A program made the translations under genes and the position numbers. The notes under the pieces are model-generated. The model ran no database searches, was not told where the DNA came from, and saw nothing but the letters and a program-made list of their open reading frames with translations. From Lumbricus rubellus (lineage: Eukaryota; Annelida; Clitellata; Crassiclitellata; Lumbricidae), in NCBI GenBank assembly GCA_945859605.1, contig OX243818.1, positions 33,648,507-33,712,506 of the forward strand: a stretch of DNA of 64,000 bases, in the 5' to 3' direction. Positions 24,239 through 36,779 of the stretch are shown here, one piece after another; positions within the stretch are counted from its first letter, which is position 1; each line of letters opens with the position of its first letter.

Positions 24239-26303
24239 CAGGGCTGTTAATATCGCGATAAAGTATCGCAATACTTGGTATCGCCGATACTTTTTTCAGT
24301 ATCGCGGCGAGTATCGCGATAGTTTAATTTTGTTGGTATCGCATGCGTATCGCCGATACTTTTTTAGCCTGTCAGCGATACTCGATACCAATACTTTTTC
24401 ACAATAATTTATATGGTTTCTCGTCTTGTGCAGATGTTTAAGAGGCGCATCCAGTCATTGGCCAGTCTTCAGCTGTCTGATAACCAGCCAATTAGCCTAC
24501 TTCTGCAGCAACAGATGTTTCTGACTCTTCAAATACTAAGCCCAATTTTTCTCTAGTCTTTCAAATCGGAGACATAGGGATTTTGGTAGGCCTACAGAAA
24601 ATGTGTGTGAGGAAGTGGACAGATATTTATCGGACTCTGCATAGGCCTATAGGCTAGCTTTATTTCTCTGGCTGCATATCCACACGTCCAGAAATTGTAT
24701 ATTATTTTGAACACTGGTTTGCCTGCTAGTGCAGCTGTGGAAAGACTCTTTTTTTAGGAGGCCGAGTAGCCTATTTTAAGCTATTTACACCTCTGCGCGC
24801 ATCACTAAGCATGCAGCTTACACTTTGAAATGATGGTTTTTTACCTATGGCTAAGTGGTAGACTTATGGAAAGCATGTACAGGGTGCGCCAAAAAAAAAT
24901 ACCCCCCCTAGGTTTTTTGCCAATATTTTTGCCAAAAGTAAGAATTTCGAAATGAAATTTCCCAGTCTTATAGACAATTCATATTTACACATGATGGCCA
25001 GATTTCATCAAAATATTTCAAACAGAACAAAAGTTATGCCACTTTTAGGGAGGTCACCCACCGTTTTTTGACGATTCAAAAACGAAACGCAACAAAAACT
25101 AGGTTTTTTGCCAATATTTTTGCCAAAAGTAAGAATTTCGAAATGAAATTTTACAGTCCTAAAGACAATTTATATTTACACACGATGGCCTAATTCTATC
25201 GAAATATTTCAAACACAACAAAAGTTATACCACTTTCAGTGAGACCACCCACCGATTTTTGACGATTCAGAAACGTAACGCAACAAAAAGTAACAAAAAC
25301 GTGATTTTATTAAGTCTCATCTCAAAAAACTGTGATCAATGAACTTGGTAGTGCTTCACAACTTGTGTTTAATGTGCCCATCATTAGTGCCAACACTTCT
25401 TTTGAGTCTCTTTGCAGAGTTCTTGATGGACCTGTTGATTGATCTGACAGATTTCTTAGTATTCCTTATTTACCAATTTGATTGTCATCTTGCTAAGTGA
25501 CTTCTCACTGACGAGCAGCTACGCTGGTACCCTGTTTCTTTTTTAAATAGTAATAATAATGATCAGCTGTCATTATCAAGGCTATTTGATAATAATTATT
25601 TGAGATGAGACTTAATAAAATCGTGTTTTTGCTGCGTTACATCTTTAAATTGTCAAAAATTGGGGGGTGGCCTCACTAAAAGTGGTATAACTTTTGTTCT
25701 TTTGGAAATATTTTGATGAAATTTGACCACCATATGCAGATATGAATTGTCTTCAAGCGTGTAAAATTTCATTTTGATATTCTTACTTTTGGCCAAGATA
25801 TTGGCCAGAATAATTAGATTAGATTTTTATTCCTTTTTGTTGCGTCGCGTTTTTGAATCGTCAAAAAACGGTGGGTGGCCTCACTAAAAGTGGCATAACT
25901 TTTGTTCTGTTCTAAATATTTTGATGAAATCTGGCCATCTTGTGTAAATATGAATTGTCTTTAAGACAGTAAAATTTCATCTTAAAATTCTTACTTTTGG
26001 TCAAGATATTGGCAAAAATCTTAGGGGGGGTATTTATTTTTGGCGCACCCTGTATAAAAATTAGTAGGCTAGTTACACTGCTTGTAGGCTACTGCTTACC
26101 ACTGTTTAACGGGCAATGGCATGTGCTTTTTTAGTAGGCTAATTAAACTTTAAAACTTATCGAAAAGTATTGGTAAAAGTATTGGTATTGGTATTGCAAT
26201 ACTTTTAAGAAATAGTATTGGTATTGGTGTTGCCAATACTTTTATTAGTAAGTATTGGTATTGGTATTGCCAATACTTTTTTCCAGTATTGTTAACAGCC
26301 CTG
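24239..26303 (+). mobile_element. Decayed hAT transposon, interrupted
   Basis: The ends CAGGGCTGTTAA and TTAACAGCCCTG are inverted, with subterminal repeats of TATCGCGATA type on the left and GTATTGGTATTGC type on the right. Near 24710-24755 one frame reads LPASAAVERLF, the hAT dimerisation motif, preceded by EEVDRYLSDSA. Flanks CTGCTACA and GTGCTACA match at 7 of 8 if two extra bases at the right end are allowed. A mariner derivative occupies 24880-26052. The rest of the transposase is unreadable. Confidence 0.7.
24880..26052 (-). mobile_element. Mariner-derived element with long inverted repeats (copy A)
   Basis: Ends CAGGGTGCGCC and GGCGCACCCTG are flanked by TA. Each arm is about 400 bases and repeats words such as TTTTGACGATTC and ACAAAAGTTAT. 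The centre, read on minus, keeps a Tc1/mariner transposase C-terminus similar to the clear version in the copy at 56930-58106. Confidence 0.85.
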
Positions 26304-27349
26304 CAGTGCTACAACTAATAATAAATGAAATTGATGTGTTATGTTTGTAATGTTTGTTTAAGTGAATAAATGTGTGTACTTATAATAATAATAATAATAA
26401 ATAAAAATTATAATAACATTCATTTACTTGTTTTTTTAGTTAATAAAGCTAGTTGTATATTGACGCAATGCATCTATATTTCCACGGATTAGACTCTTAG
26501 AAAAGAATTTTGATTTGACATCCAGACATTAAATGGTCGGCCCTGCCAGTATTCCTAATCATGAATCATTCATGATCCCGTTATCATATCACAAGAATTG
26601 TACAGGCATAGATGGACAGGTTTTCCTATACACTTCTCAGTCGTATTTCAAAAAGGTGCCTTTTTAAACCCATTCTTTGAAAGGTTCATTGTATTCTAGA
26701 TAAGACATGGGAAACTCATAAACCCACTTGGACCAATGTTCGTTTTACAAAAAGAATTTTTTTGAAGATTTTTTGAAGAATTTAATCTTCTTTACACGTG
26801 TTCTTGTGTCAGCAGGAAGTTTGATTTGTCAGATAGAATGCAAAAAAAATTGTTTTAAAGTTTAGAACTGATTTTACATAATGCTAAATACTGCAAAATC
26901 AGCTATGTTGCCGTCTTATATTTGCAAAGTTGTTATTTTGGTCTGAAGTGCGATATCCCACAAGCTGTAGCTGTGGCCGAAATGGGAGCGCCTCTGAGTA
27001 GGTTTCTTGAAGAGGCGCTATAGAAATTCTCGAAATGAATGAATGATGGACATTTAACAATTGCACATATTTCCATAAGTTTACTGTAATGTCATATAGG
27101 TTTCTTGCCCATAATTATTATTATTGTTATGGGGTAATGAATTCTACAGCCACATACATTTTACCCCAATCCAAATGAGTAGTCGATCTAAGACTTTTAA
27201 GTGGAAATTTAGTCAAAACCGTTATTCGTTTTCACCAATTAGGCTAAAATTCGACGAGTCAGTGAATTTAAGTGAAACAAGGTAAGCCTATCGGTAGCCT
27301 ATTAATTTTTTCTATGGCGCCACTTCAGTTGAGCAAACTTAACCTATTG

Positions 27350-27975
27350 AGAAATTTTACGTATACATATATAGTTCAAAGTTCACCGAGCGACAACGTT
27401 AGCCTTCGCTTGTGGGGCGCGGTGGTCTAGTGGTGGCGTCGTTGCCTTGGAGCCGGAAGGTCCGAGGTTCGAATCCACCTCCCCGCGTAAGGATCTTGGG
27501 CAAGTCCTTCACTTACAATTGCTCAGCGCTTCGGCGTGAAACTCCGATGCAGTGTCCGCTCTGCATCGGGAGCGCCTCTGAGTAGAGAGCTTGAAGTGGC
27601 GCTATAACAAGTGCACATACAAACAAACAAACAAACAAACAAACAAGACGTTTAAAGCAGCTTCGCAGAGATGTTCTCATCTTCAACTGCACTCGCAAGA
27701 TGAGGACTATAGATATGCTCTGTTGACCCCTTTTAAAAGTTCAACAAAAGTTCAACGATCATCTGCTGCAGTAACAAATTATTGTATTCGCAGGATCCTA
27801 GTTTACTGACCATCTCAGAGAGAAGTCCAAAGACTGAATTGTTATTATTCAAGGTCTGATGGTATTGCATCAGCAACGACTGAATTCAGTCAAGAGTTGC
27901 GAACAGCGCCGTATAATAATAGAGGTCGCGAAACTAGTCACCTGCAGACTCTGAAATCATTATTTTTCATCAATA
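27350..27975 (-). repeat. Duplicate of the nicotinic gene's upstream flank, carrying a SINE
   Basis: Shares long stretches in the same orientation with 42685-43190: GTTAGCCTTCGCTT, GACGTTTAAAGCAGCTTCG, AAAGTTCAACGATCATCTGC and ATTGCATCAG in the same order. The copy here lies past the 3' end of the nicotinic gene and is interrupted by a SINE. No coding exon of a second receptor was found beside it. Confidence 0.75.
27412..27646 (+). repeat. tRNA-derived SINE with (CAAA)n tail, empty site known
   Basis: A box TGGTCTAGTGG at 27423-27433 and a consensus B box GGTTCGAATCC at 27466-27476. The body ends in GGGAGCGCCTCTGAGTAGAG and TGGCGCTATAAC, followed by CAAA repeats. The paralogous flank at 42750-42770 lacks it. 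Confidence 0.9.
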
Positions 27976-28280
27976 GACCTCTACGTCAGTTGCTACACAG
28001 TAATTACAAACATCGTTAGCCGTAGTGCGATGTGCGATAATTGAAAACAGAAGATCTGTATTATTTGCCAGACTATTCATCGGCATATAAATTGATAGGC
28101 TATAATTAAAAATTATAGATCTATTGTATAAAAGTGTGTAGGCTACAGGGCCGTATAGCAACAAAGAACGTGGCCCCTTCCGAACGTGATAAGTAAAACT
28201 GGGCATGTGGAGGGAGAAAGAAGCAGAGGGAGACAGAATCACAAAATTCTTGTCTAAAAGTCTAATCCCTGGAATTATAT

Positions 28281-29315
28281 AGGGTGTCTCGATAGGTCGT
28301 GAACGATTTTGAATGCAGACAAATATATGTTATACACAATATAGGCTAATGTGGAAAGTTTTATACTGGCGGATAGGTTATTCAAATAAAAATGTTAATA
28401 TGAAAAAATTAGATCACTAGCTCACTTAATCAAATTTTAGCGCCAATTTCCGTGAAGCCATCAAATTCGTGCCAAGTAAACGTCCAGTTTTGCCGCAAAC
28501 AATAGTGTACGACCATCATTGTTAATCCACACATAATTAATTAATACAAATTATCATTTAGTATTTAATAATGTTTCCTTTACTCTTTATTACAGCCTCA
28601 AGTCGATTAGTCATCGAGCCAAATAGATTTTTCTGAGTTGTCAGAGGTAAGCCTATCGATGTCCATGCCTTACAACGCCGACGTTTTAATTAAGGTCGTT
28701 TGGGGTTCGGTATCGGCCTAAACAGTTGCCGCCATAAAATTATACTCCAAACATTTTCCATTGGTGATAAATCTTTCTCCAGTATCTCATTGATGTAATA
28801 AGTCGAAGTGACTGAAGTTTTATTTGGAATGATATGAAGTTTTGTTAATCCAACTGTTTATGCCGAACCCGAACCCCAAGCTGCAGACACTGAACACCTT
28901 AAAGGCTTAAAACGTCGGCTTCGTAAGGCATGGACATCGATAGGCCTAGCCTACCTCTGACAACTCAGAAAAATCTGTTTGGCTCGATGGCTAATCGACT
29001 TGAGGCTGTAATAAAGAGTATAGGAAACATTATTAAATACTAAATGATAATTTGTATTAATTAATTATGTGTGGATTAACAATGATGGTCGTACAATATT
29101 GTTTGCGGCAAAACTCCACGTTTACTTGGCACGAATTTGATGACGTCACGGAAATTGGCGCTAAAATTTGATTAAGTGAGCTAGTGATCTAATTTTTTCC
29201 TATTAACATTTTCATTTGAATAACCTATCCGCCAGTATAAAACTTTCCACAATATAATATGTATAACATATATTTGTCTGCATTCAAAATCGTTCACGAC
29301 CTATCGAGACACCCT
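28281..29315 (+). mobile_element. Mariner foldback element
   Basis: Ends AGGGTGTCTCGATAGGTCGT and its inverse sit beside TATA on both sides. Arms of about 450 bases are near-perfect inverted copies. The right arm, on plus, encodes LRKAWTSIG, then LFGSMANRLEAVIKS, a Tc1/mariner transposase C-terminus (S-M-x-R-R-x-x-A-V-I). The left arm carries the same coding end on minus. It is therefore two 3' halves joined head to head. Confidence 0.8.
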
Positions 29316-29345
29316 ATAGATGCATTACGTCAATATACAACCAGC

Positions 29346-29351
29346 TTTATT
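29346..29351 (-). promoter_or_regulatory. Possible polyadenylation signal of the nicotinic subunit gene
   Basis: AATAAA on the minus strand about 510 bases beyond the stop codon. It is the first canonical hexamer I noticed downstream, but there is no other support. Confidence 0.3.
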
Positions 29352-29862
29352 AACTAAATCAAAACAAGTCAATGAATATTATTATAATTTTTACTTATTA
29401 TTAATATTACTTTGTAAAATATCTTCAGCAAACAACATCAGACACATAAAGCAAGATAAACAACAGAAGCGATAGTCATTGTTCTAAATGATGATAAAAA
29501 AGCCATTAGGCCTAATAGATCTCCTCTGGAACTGACTCAGCTAAAGTGCCTCGAAAGGCCACCGAGTTGAAGCGCTGGACAGTAATATATTATTATTATT
29601 AGTTGTCATACCTTAGTAGAACCGGTATTAGGCTACTATAGCCTACGGATCACCGGGATCAGAGTGCTGGACTTTGAGAAGAGAGGACGAACGAAGACTG
29701 TTGGTGGCCGAGATGATTGTTCAACGGATAATATTTTTAGAAGCAATTACGTCATTGATCTGTCCTCGAACGAACCTTAAAATGGTAGCTCTGCTATTTT
29801 CAGTTGCATGTAGGCCCTACGTGACGTCATAATCGTCTATTAAGTACTTTTAAACTGTGACG

Positions 29863-32800
29863 TCACATGTAGCGTGCAAACGACAGCGTGAGAATGGCGA
29901 CTATGACGCAATAGATGACGAAGAGCAGACGGTCGAAAACGACCGCCAGTTGGCGCCACTCGGACCTCGCTGCGTTGCGTAGATAGTTGGACATGAAGCG
30001 CTGCTTTCTGTCGCTCTCAGGATGAGCTCCGGAAGTCGATTCAGACTCATCGGTGTTTATATCGACGGAAAAACCGCTAGACGTCTCGTCCATCGGATGG
30101 AAATCGTCCTTCTTCACGCACAGAACGGTTGCCAGTGGACTGAGGACGAGCTTGAGAAGAAAAAGAACAAGAAGGCGTTTCATCATCTCGAGTTTTGCAG
30201 CGTCACTGTAGTGTAGGCTATTTCAAGGTCAGAAGATTAGGCTACATCGAGATCCAACCTTTTCTCGAGTAACGGCACGATAGCCTACTAATCTCAGTTT
30301 GCTTCGTGAACAAATCAATCTGCGATAATGGTTGATTGACAATTTGACGGTGACCGTTTGCTTAACTGATTGAGTAGTTAGGCCTACACAGCGGCCTGAC
30401 GTCATGCAGGCTGTTAAACTGTATAATTGGCAGGTCTCTATACTGTCAAAACTAGAGGTGATCAGTAGGCCTACAGTGAGTAGCCTACACAGCAGATCTA
30501 CACACGTGCAGTTTTATAGGCCTATTTGCAGGTCAGTTTCCCCGCATACAACACACCAAATTAATAATATTTGTGAGGTGAGTAGGCGCTGCATAGGCTA
30601 CTCGTCATTTGATTGATCACCAACTGACACTGATCGCCCAGCTGCCTGATTGACTCAGCTGAGCGATACCTCGGTTCAAGTCGGTGGCTTGATTGATTGA
30701 TTGACTGACTGGCTGACTGACTGACTGACTGACTGACTGACTGACTGATGAACCCACCAGTCGGAAGAAAGCGGGTGGTCCAGACAGACGTGTTGAGCCT
30801 TTATCCCAGAAACCGATGATGATGGCTGAGATGGCGAGCGACAGAGAAGCCATGATGATGTTAGCGAGAAAGTACTTTGCTGCAAATAGTATGACTTTTG
30901 TATTAAGAGCATAGGCTAATAAAATAATTCCAGGAATTTGCAATTCTTAGTTAGGAGTTATTAAAAATATTTTAAAATAACCATGAGCAATAGTGTAAGC
31001 AATTACTCGTAGATAATTCTGGTGCTTTCGTGAATCATAATTAGAGTACTAGACCTAGCTAATATCGGTCTGATTCGTCCTGTATATCCTTCGCTTCCCA
31101 TCTCTCTTGTCTCGGACTTTTTCCGTATGGTGAGCCAGCCGTGAGTTGTCTTCACTCTTCGGAAGCGGACTTTTCCTCCTCTTGGTATTTGCAGAGAGCC
31201 CTCGAACACGATGCAGCGCTCGTGAATACGACGGTGCCCCGCATTTAGCTTCTGAGTAGCACTTTATAAATTTAGGAATTACAAATACGACTGAATGATG
31301 TAACCTACCGCAACACAATCACCGGTCGCTTAATTAGGCCTATAGGCCTACTTACAAAACCCACATAATTAAGTATGCCTATACATGTACTTGTAGAATC
31401 ATCGGTAACGTAACCTTTCCTCTACTATGTTAAATTCATAAACAAGCGAGTTACCTATGAGTGGTAAGTTAGGGTGAGGAGTGGGTATGTAGTTGATGAG
31501 TTCTCCAAGTAGGAGAGTATCGGCAATCAAGACACCAATTCCTGTTGGAAGACATAAAGTTGATCATAGAGACGTCGTATGTAATAACCAACATCACCCA
31601 GCCACGGCCCACGGCCACTTATACCATCACCACCACTACATGCTTGTCAACTTTTCTCATGAATAATTGCGTAGATCAACGCCTCGATCCACTTTACAAA
31701 TCTAAATTTATACAGAGCCCACAAAAGCAATGCCAATCGAGTAGAGTGAAATGAGTAGGCTTTCGGTTGAGTGTCCCTTGGCAGAACCAAACTGGCGTGG
31801 GTTAACCCTCGGGCTACCAGGGGGGGTGGTATCCACCCCCTAGGTTTTTTCAAATCAAACTTTTTCCGTTTGGAATAAAATTTTGACGTTTTAGGCAGCT
31901 GTAGAGGATTCATTTGCACACATTTTGAGCTAAAATGTGTGATGATATACCATACCATTCAAAAGTTATACCCGATATACCCGAGGCACCAGGGGGGTGG
32001 ATACCCCCCTTAGATTATCGGCTGTATCTTGTCCGTCCTTTGAGATGAAGAGACACCAATTACACCATTCTGTAGAGGGAATGTGGGGCTACATTTCCAT
32101 GCTCAGCGAGTTGTCTTTGGACAACCGGAAGTGCTCAAAATAAATTAAAATATAAATAAAGGTGTTTTATTTTCATAAAATTTTCATGTTTTTCCTATTA
32201 AAAAATATTCATAATTTATTTTTTAAGAGAAATAAATTATGTCATTCTATAGAGGGCATTTAGGGCTATTTTTGATACCAATTAATTTGACATTTGATGA
32301 CCGGAAGTGCTCAAAATAAAATAAAATGTGTGAAAATGTTGGGGTTTGTTTTACAACGCAAACCGATAAGTCTGCGTACCGTAAAACGGGGTTGCTTTGC
32401 CCTGCTGGGTGACTTTGGCCCAAATTGAAATATTAGTTTGCACACCTCCCAGCTTCCGTAGTTATCACGTGGTTTTGAAATGCTTTACAGCTGATAATAT
32501 GTCACTATATAATGAATATTTTAAAGTAATTTGATTGATTTCATTGTAATATTTTGTTGAAATTTTTCACATTTGTTTGCACCCCTTGAAAAAGGGAAAA
32601 TTTTAAGATGTGCAAAATTATTTTTCTGCGAGAACTACCGTCAATAATACCGTGGGTGACAATTGCACATGTCAATGTACATTATAATGGCATGTGTATG
32701 GCGCACCGTTTGTTCCGCGATGTTGCTAGTAAGTAAGTTAAAAATGCAAGGACATTTTTAGGGGTGACTTTGGCCGGAATTTGGGGTCACTTTGGCCCAT

Positions 32801-35800
32801 GTTTTAAGTTACTGCTGACGATGTATATATTATGTTTGTGTCAAAATTAATAAATGCATTTGCTTAAAGTTCACTTTCTAAGATATTTAGACTGGTTTTT
32901 GTTGAGCATACGGTACCCCTTTCTTGAAAGGTGACTGTTATAGTCACATGTACGAATGTGAACAATTTCATGGCATGGTCAAAGCAAAAAAAACCAGGAG
33001 CTCAAGTCAGCTGTTTAGATAGAAGTTATATGAGCTGGAACTGGCCTTCAAATGTGAATCAGATATTACCATACAGCAGCAATTTTAAAAATTCCTCCAT
33101 CAAAGAAAACATTTGCACGAGAATTGCACCAAGTCCCTACATTGGAAAGTAAATGGAATTCGTGGGCATTTCATTAGTCAGTCGACTTCTCACCAATCTT
33201 TTTACAAGTCTTTTATAAGTACCAATACAGCTTCATAGTCATTTTGTGTTAGTTTTCAGTGTAGACATTGTTCAAAGTGATTAATTGATATTGAAAAGTA
33301 GATGGAGTTCACGAACATTTCAATTGTCATAATTATGACTTCGCAGTAGTCCATTGCAAATCTTTTACAAGTACCAGTACCAGTACCAGTGTCATTTTTG
33401 TGTTATTATAAGTTTATATATTTTTTAAAACACATTCCTTGGGCCAAAGTCACCCCAGCAATGGGCAAACTTTGTCTAATAACGGCAAAACCACTGTGTG
33501 CCAAAGTCACCCCGACCCACGGGGTGACTTTGTCCACACACAAAAAAATTAAAAATTAAATTTATGTCCAACATATGTGAGAAATAAGCACATGTTCTAT
33601 TCTATCAACCCCATGTCTTCCTTTAACACTTTGCTCAAGCTCATTGCTTTGTTGTGGGGGAGTGGACAGAAGTTTTCCCGAAAATTTGGGCCAAAGCAAC
33701 CCCGTTTTACGGTAAACGTTTTTCAACATGTTTTACATGTTTTTTTCCTTGTTAGTGTAATTAAAACTAAATTATTACTAGTTTTTGTAGTTGAATATTG
33801 GACTTTATTATATGTAAACTATTTTTAATTAAATAAATTATGTTAAAAACACACAGAATCTAATATTTTGCTTATGCGAAAGTATACATTTTGTGGAATC
33901 GACGGGTGCCTACGGTAAAAAATTCATAACTTCGGGGTGCTTTCATATATTTTAAACCTAAATATACCATTTTGTGCAGAAATGAATGCTGAATCCATTG
34001 GTGTATTACAAGTTATGATATCTCAAACCAAACCCAAAATCCAGGGGGGGTGGTAACCCCCCCTTGGTAGTCAGTGTTACAAAAAAAGCTTGGTAGCCTG
34101 AGGGTTAAGGATCGAGTGAGTTGCAGAGTTGGTACTCAGATAGTCATTGATCCGAGACTAGACCAGGGCTTATTGCTTAAAGTGTGACTGGACGGTCATG
34201 GACGGCGTCCAGGCACTTATTTTCAAATCTGAACGCCGTCCTACCGCTTCTTACGCCAGCACAGTCTTGAAAGGTAGGCCTAAGGGACGTCACGGTCCAC
34301 GCACTTAATTTCCACACTTGCACTGGACTGCATTCGGTTAGTTTCGAGTTGATTGACAAGTAGGAGACAGGTCGGTATTTCTTACAGAGCGACCGTTTAT
34401 TGAAGATTATGACGACTAAAGAATGTTTGAAGAGAAGGGCGAATTGCCCTGCAGTAGATAAGGTGATAATGATTATTCTGATGATTATACATAAACTGGG
34501 ATAGATACACAGTCTCTCAGGAGGCACGACGATCAAATTTGCACTCTTCTTTGGAAGGAATTGTAGCATTTGTAAGACTGTTCAGTCCCTGATTTTGTTT
34601 GGAAGGCAAATAACGATAACTCACTTGACTCACACTTCCGTGCGTGGGACCACCGCATCTTGCCCCGAAATATCTGACTAATGTTTTACTTTGTCTTCAC
34701 TCGGCCTCCTCCCACCGTCGACTTCGTTCATCCAACAGATTTGACCTCTTGGTTCCTCGGTCTAGAACAGTTACTGCTATGGCTCAGTCTCGATCATTTG
34801 TCTCAATTGACCCTTCCCTTTGGAATGCCCTTTCTCCTTCTGTTCGCTCTACACTTCTTTCTGGTAGTCTCTCCTCTGCTTAGTCTCTTCTCAAAACCTG
34901 TTTCTTCTCGCGGGGCCTTGCGCACTGGGAGCGCCTCTGAACGGTCTATCCTACTAGAGGCGCTTTATAAATGTTTAAATACAATACAATACAATCTGTT
35001 CTTTTTTCACTTAACAGGTCAACCTACAATCTTCCTTTACAGTTGTAGGTCTAAGCTACTATGATTAATTGATATTCACTTTTAAATTACCATTTGTGTT
35101 TATGCGCTATTTTATCGGGTGTTAAAATGAAAGTCATTAGCTTAGCTTATGGAAAAATACTTATTAATTCACTGACCAAATGTTATCTTTTCTCTTCCTC
35201 CAGGAGGCAGCAGAAAGATAGCGGGCGTCACCAGGCAGAGAATAGCCGATGGTCCGACGAACAGATGGGTGGCGAAGGTGCTGCGTCGAGCGATGGTGAA
35301 TGTGTAGGTGATATCTGGAAATACGTCTAACGCACAGCAAGGATAGCGCTTCTCGTTGCGTTTTATCGTCACCTTCTCCAAGTTCCACTCGAGATTTTCT
35401 CGGGCCAAACTCCCGGCGATGCTCTCTTGGTCCGCGTACGGATATGACGAAGTTAGATTGATCTGCAACACCAATCGATACATTACACAGCAAGGTACAA
35501 TCGTAATCGTAATCGTAAACTTGGAAGTTCAACAGCGCCCACAAAAGCGAAGTCGCGGGAACCAGCTTATTCACTGCAGGTGCTCAACAAAAACGAAATT
35601 GATAGATCCAGAGAGTCAGACAAAGAAGTTAGACAGAGTGACGGCTATAATAGAGTGGATGATGTTTTGAGATGAAATGGCGTCATGAAATGGTGAGTTT
35701 ATTTTGATCACATTATTTTACAGGATGGATCGTTTAATTGGCGATAACCGTTTGATTAGCACTGCTATTATAAAAAAATTATTATTATAGCTCAGATTAC

Positions 35801-36741
35801 AGGATTGCATTCTCTCACTAAACATTATATTAATTTTTTGCTTTTATGAACCTTTCGTTTTAAATTATACTTTCTTAACGTCATCTAGGCATACTTGACA
35901 ACATGTAGAAGAGGTGGATTTACGCCAACCTTAGGCTACATAACAACAGCTTCAGATTTATTTCTTCTTTACTCGCCTATTTAATTCATTTTACGGATAC
36001 TGGGTATAACTTCTACTTATAAGTCTAGCACTCCCTCAAGATGTCTGCTCATAAGCACTCCCAACACATCCTCGGTTAAATTGGAACAGCAATTGAGGCT
36101 AGTTTAAAACGTGGCCACGCGTTCTCTTGCCGACATGCGTAGTACTACAGGGAATTTATTTCAGATTTCGGGACTGAAAAATGTGGAAATTGAGAAGGCA
36201 TGTCGCTGCACAATAGAAGTTCACGAACTGTAAACGAGAGTGCCGCCTGGCTTGTGCGCTCATGGTGGAGCAGCAGAGCTCCTATGGATAGGCCTACACA
36301 GAGGACACACACAACGCAGCGCCAAACCATGGTACACACGGTAAGTGACCCGCTGCGGGAGAGGGAACCAGCGCAATGCACTGAGTGCATATAGTAGGCC
36401 TATAACTCAGTTTAAGATTTATTCCTTGCCATGTAAAAGAGCTTCAGAGTTATTGCAGTTTGTCTCAGCCTACCTACCGCTAAGTCGTTGTGGCTCCATG
36501 ATGCGAAAATGACTTTGCAGGAGTGTCTATCAAATGGAAATTCAGTTAAGTCCAGTTCACAATGGGCCTCGATATTGACCGGAGGAATCCACATGACTGC
36601 TCCATTGTTCATGACGAGTGCCATGTGATGGGTGGGAGGAACGTAGTGGGCGTCCCTGCTGCAAAAAATGAAAGTTAGCATGTAAAAAAATGCTTTTCTT
36701 ATTGTTTCGCCTTTCTTGCATAACCATTGATCATTGAGCCG

Positions 36742-36779
<38 letters not shown>

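Noticed and set aside
27420..27480. tRNA-like A and B boxes that might indicate a tRNA gene
   Set aside because: No acceptor stem closes and the body and tail match the SINE family.
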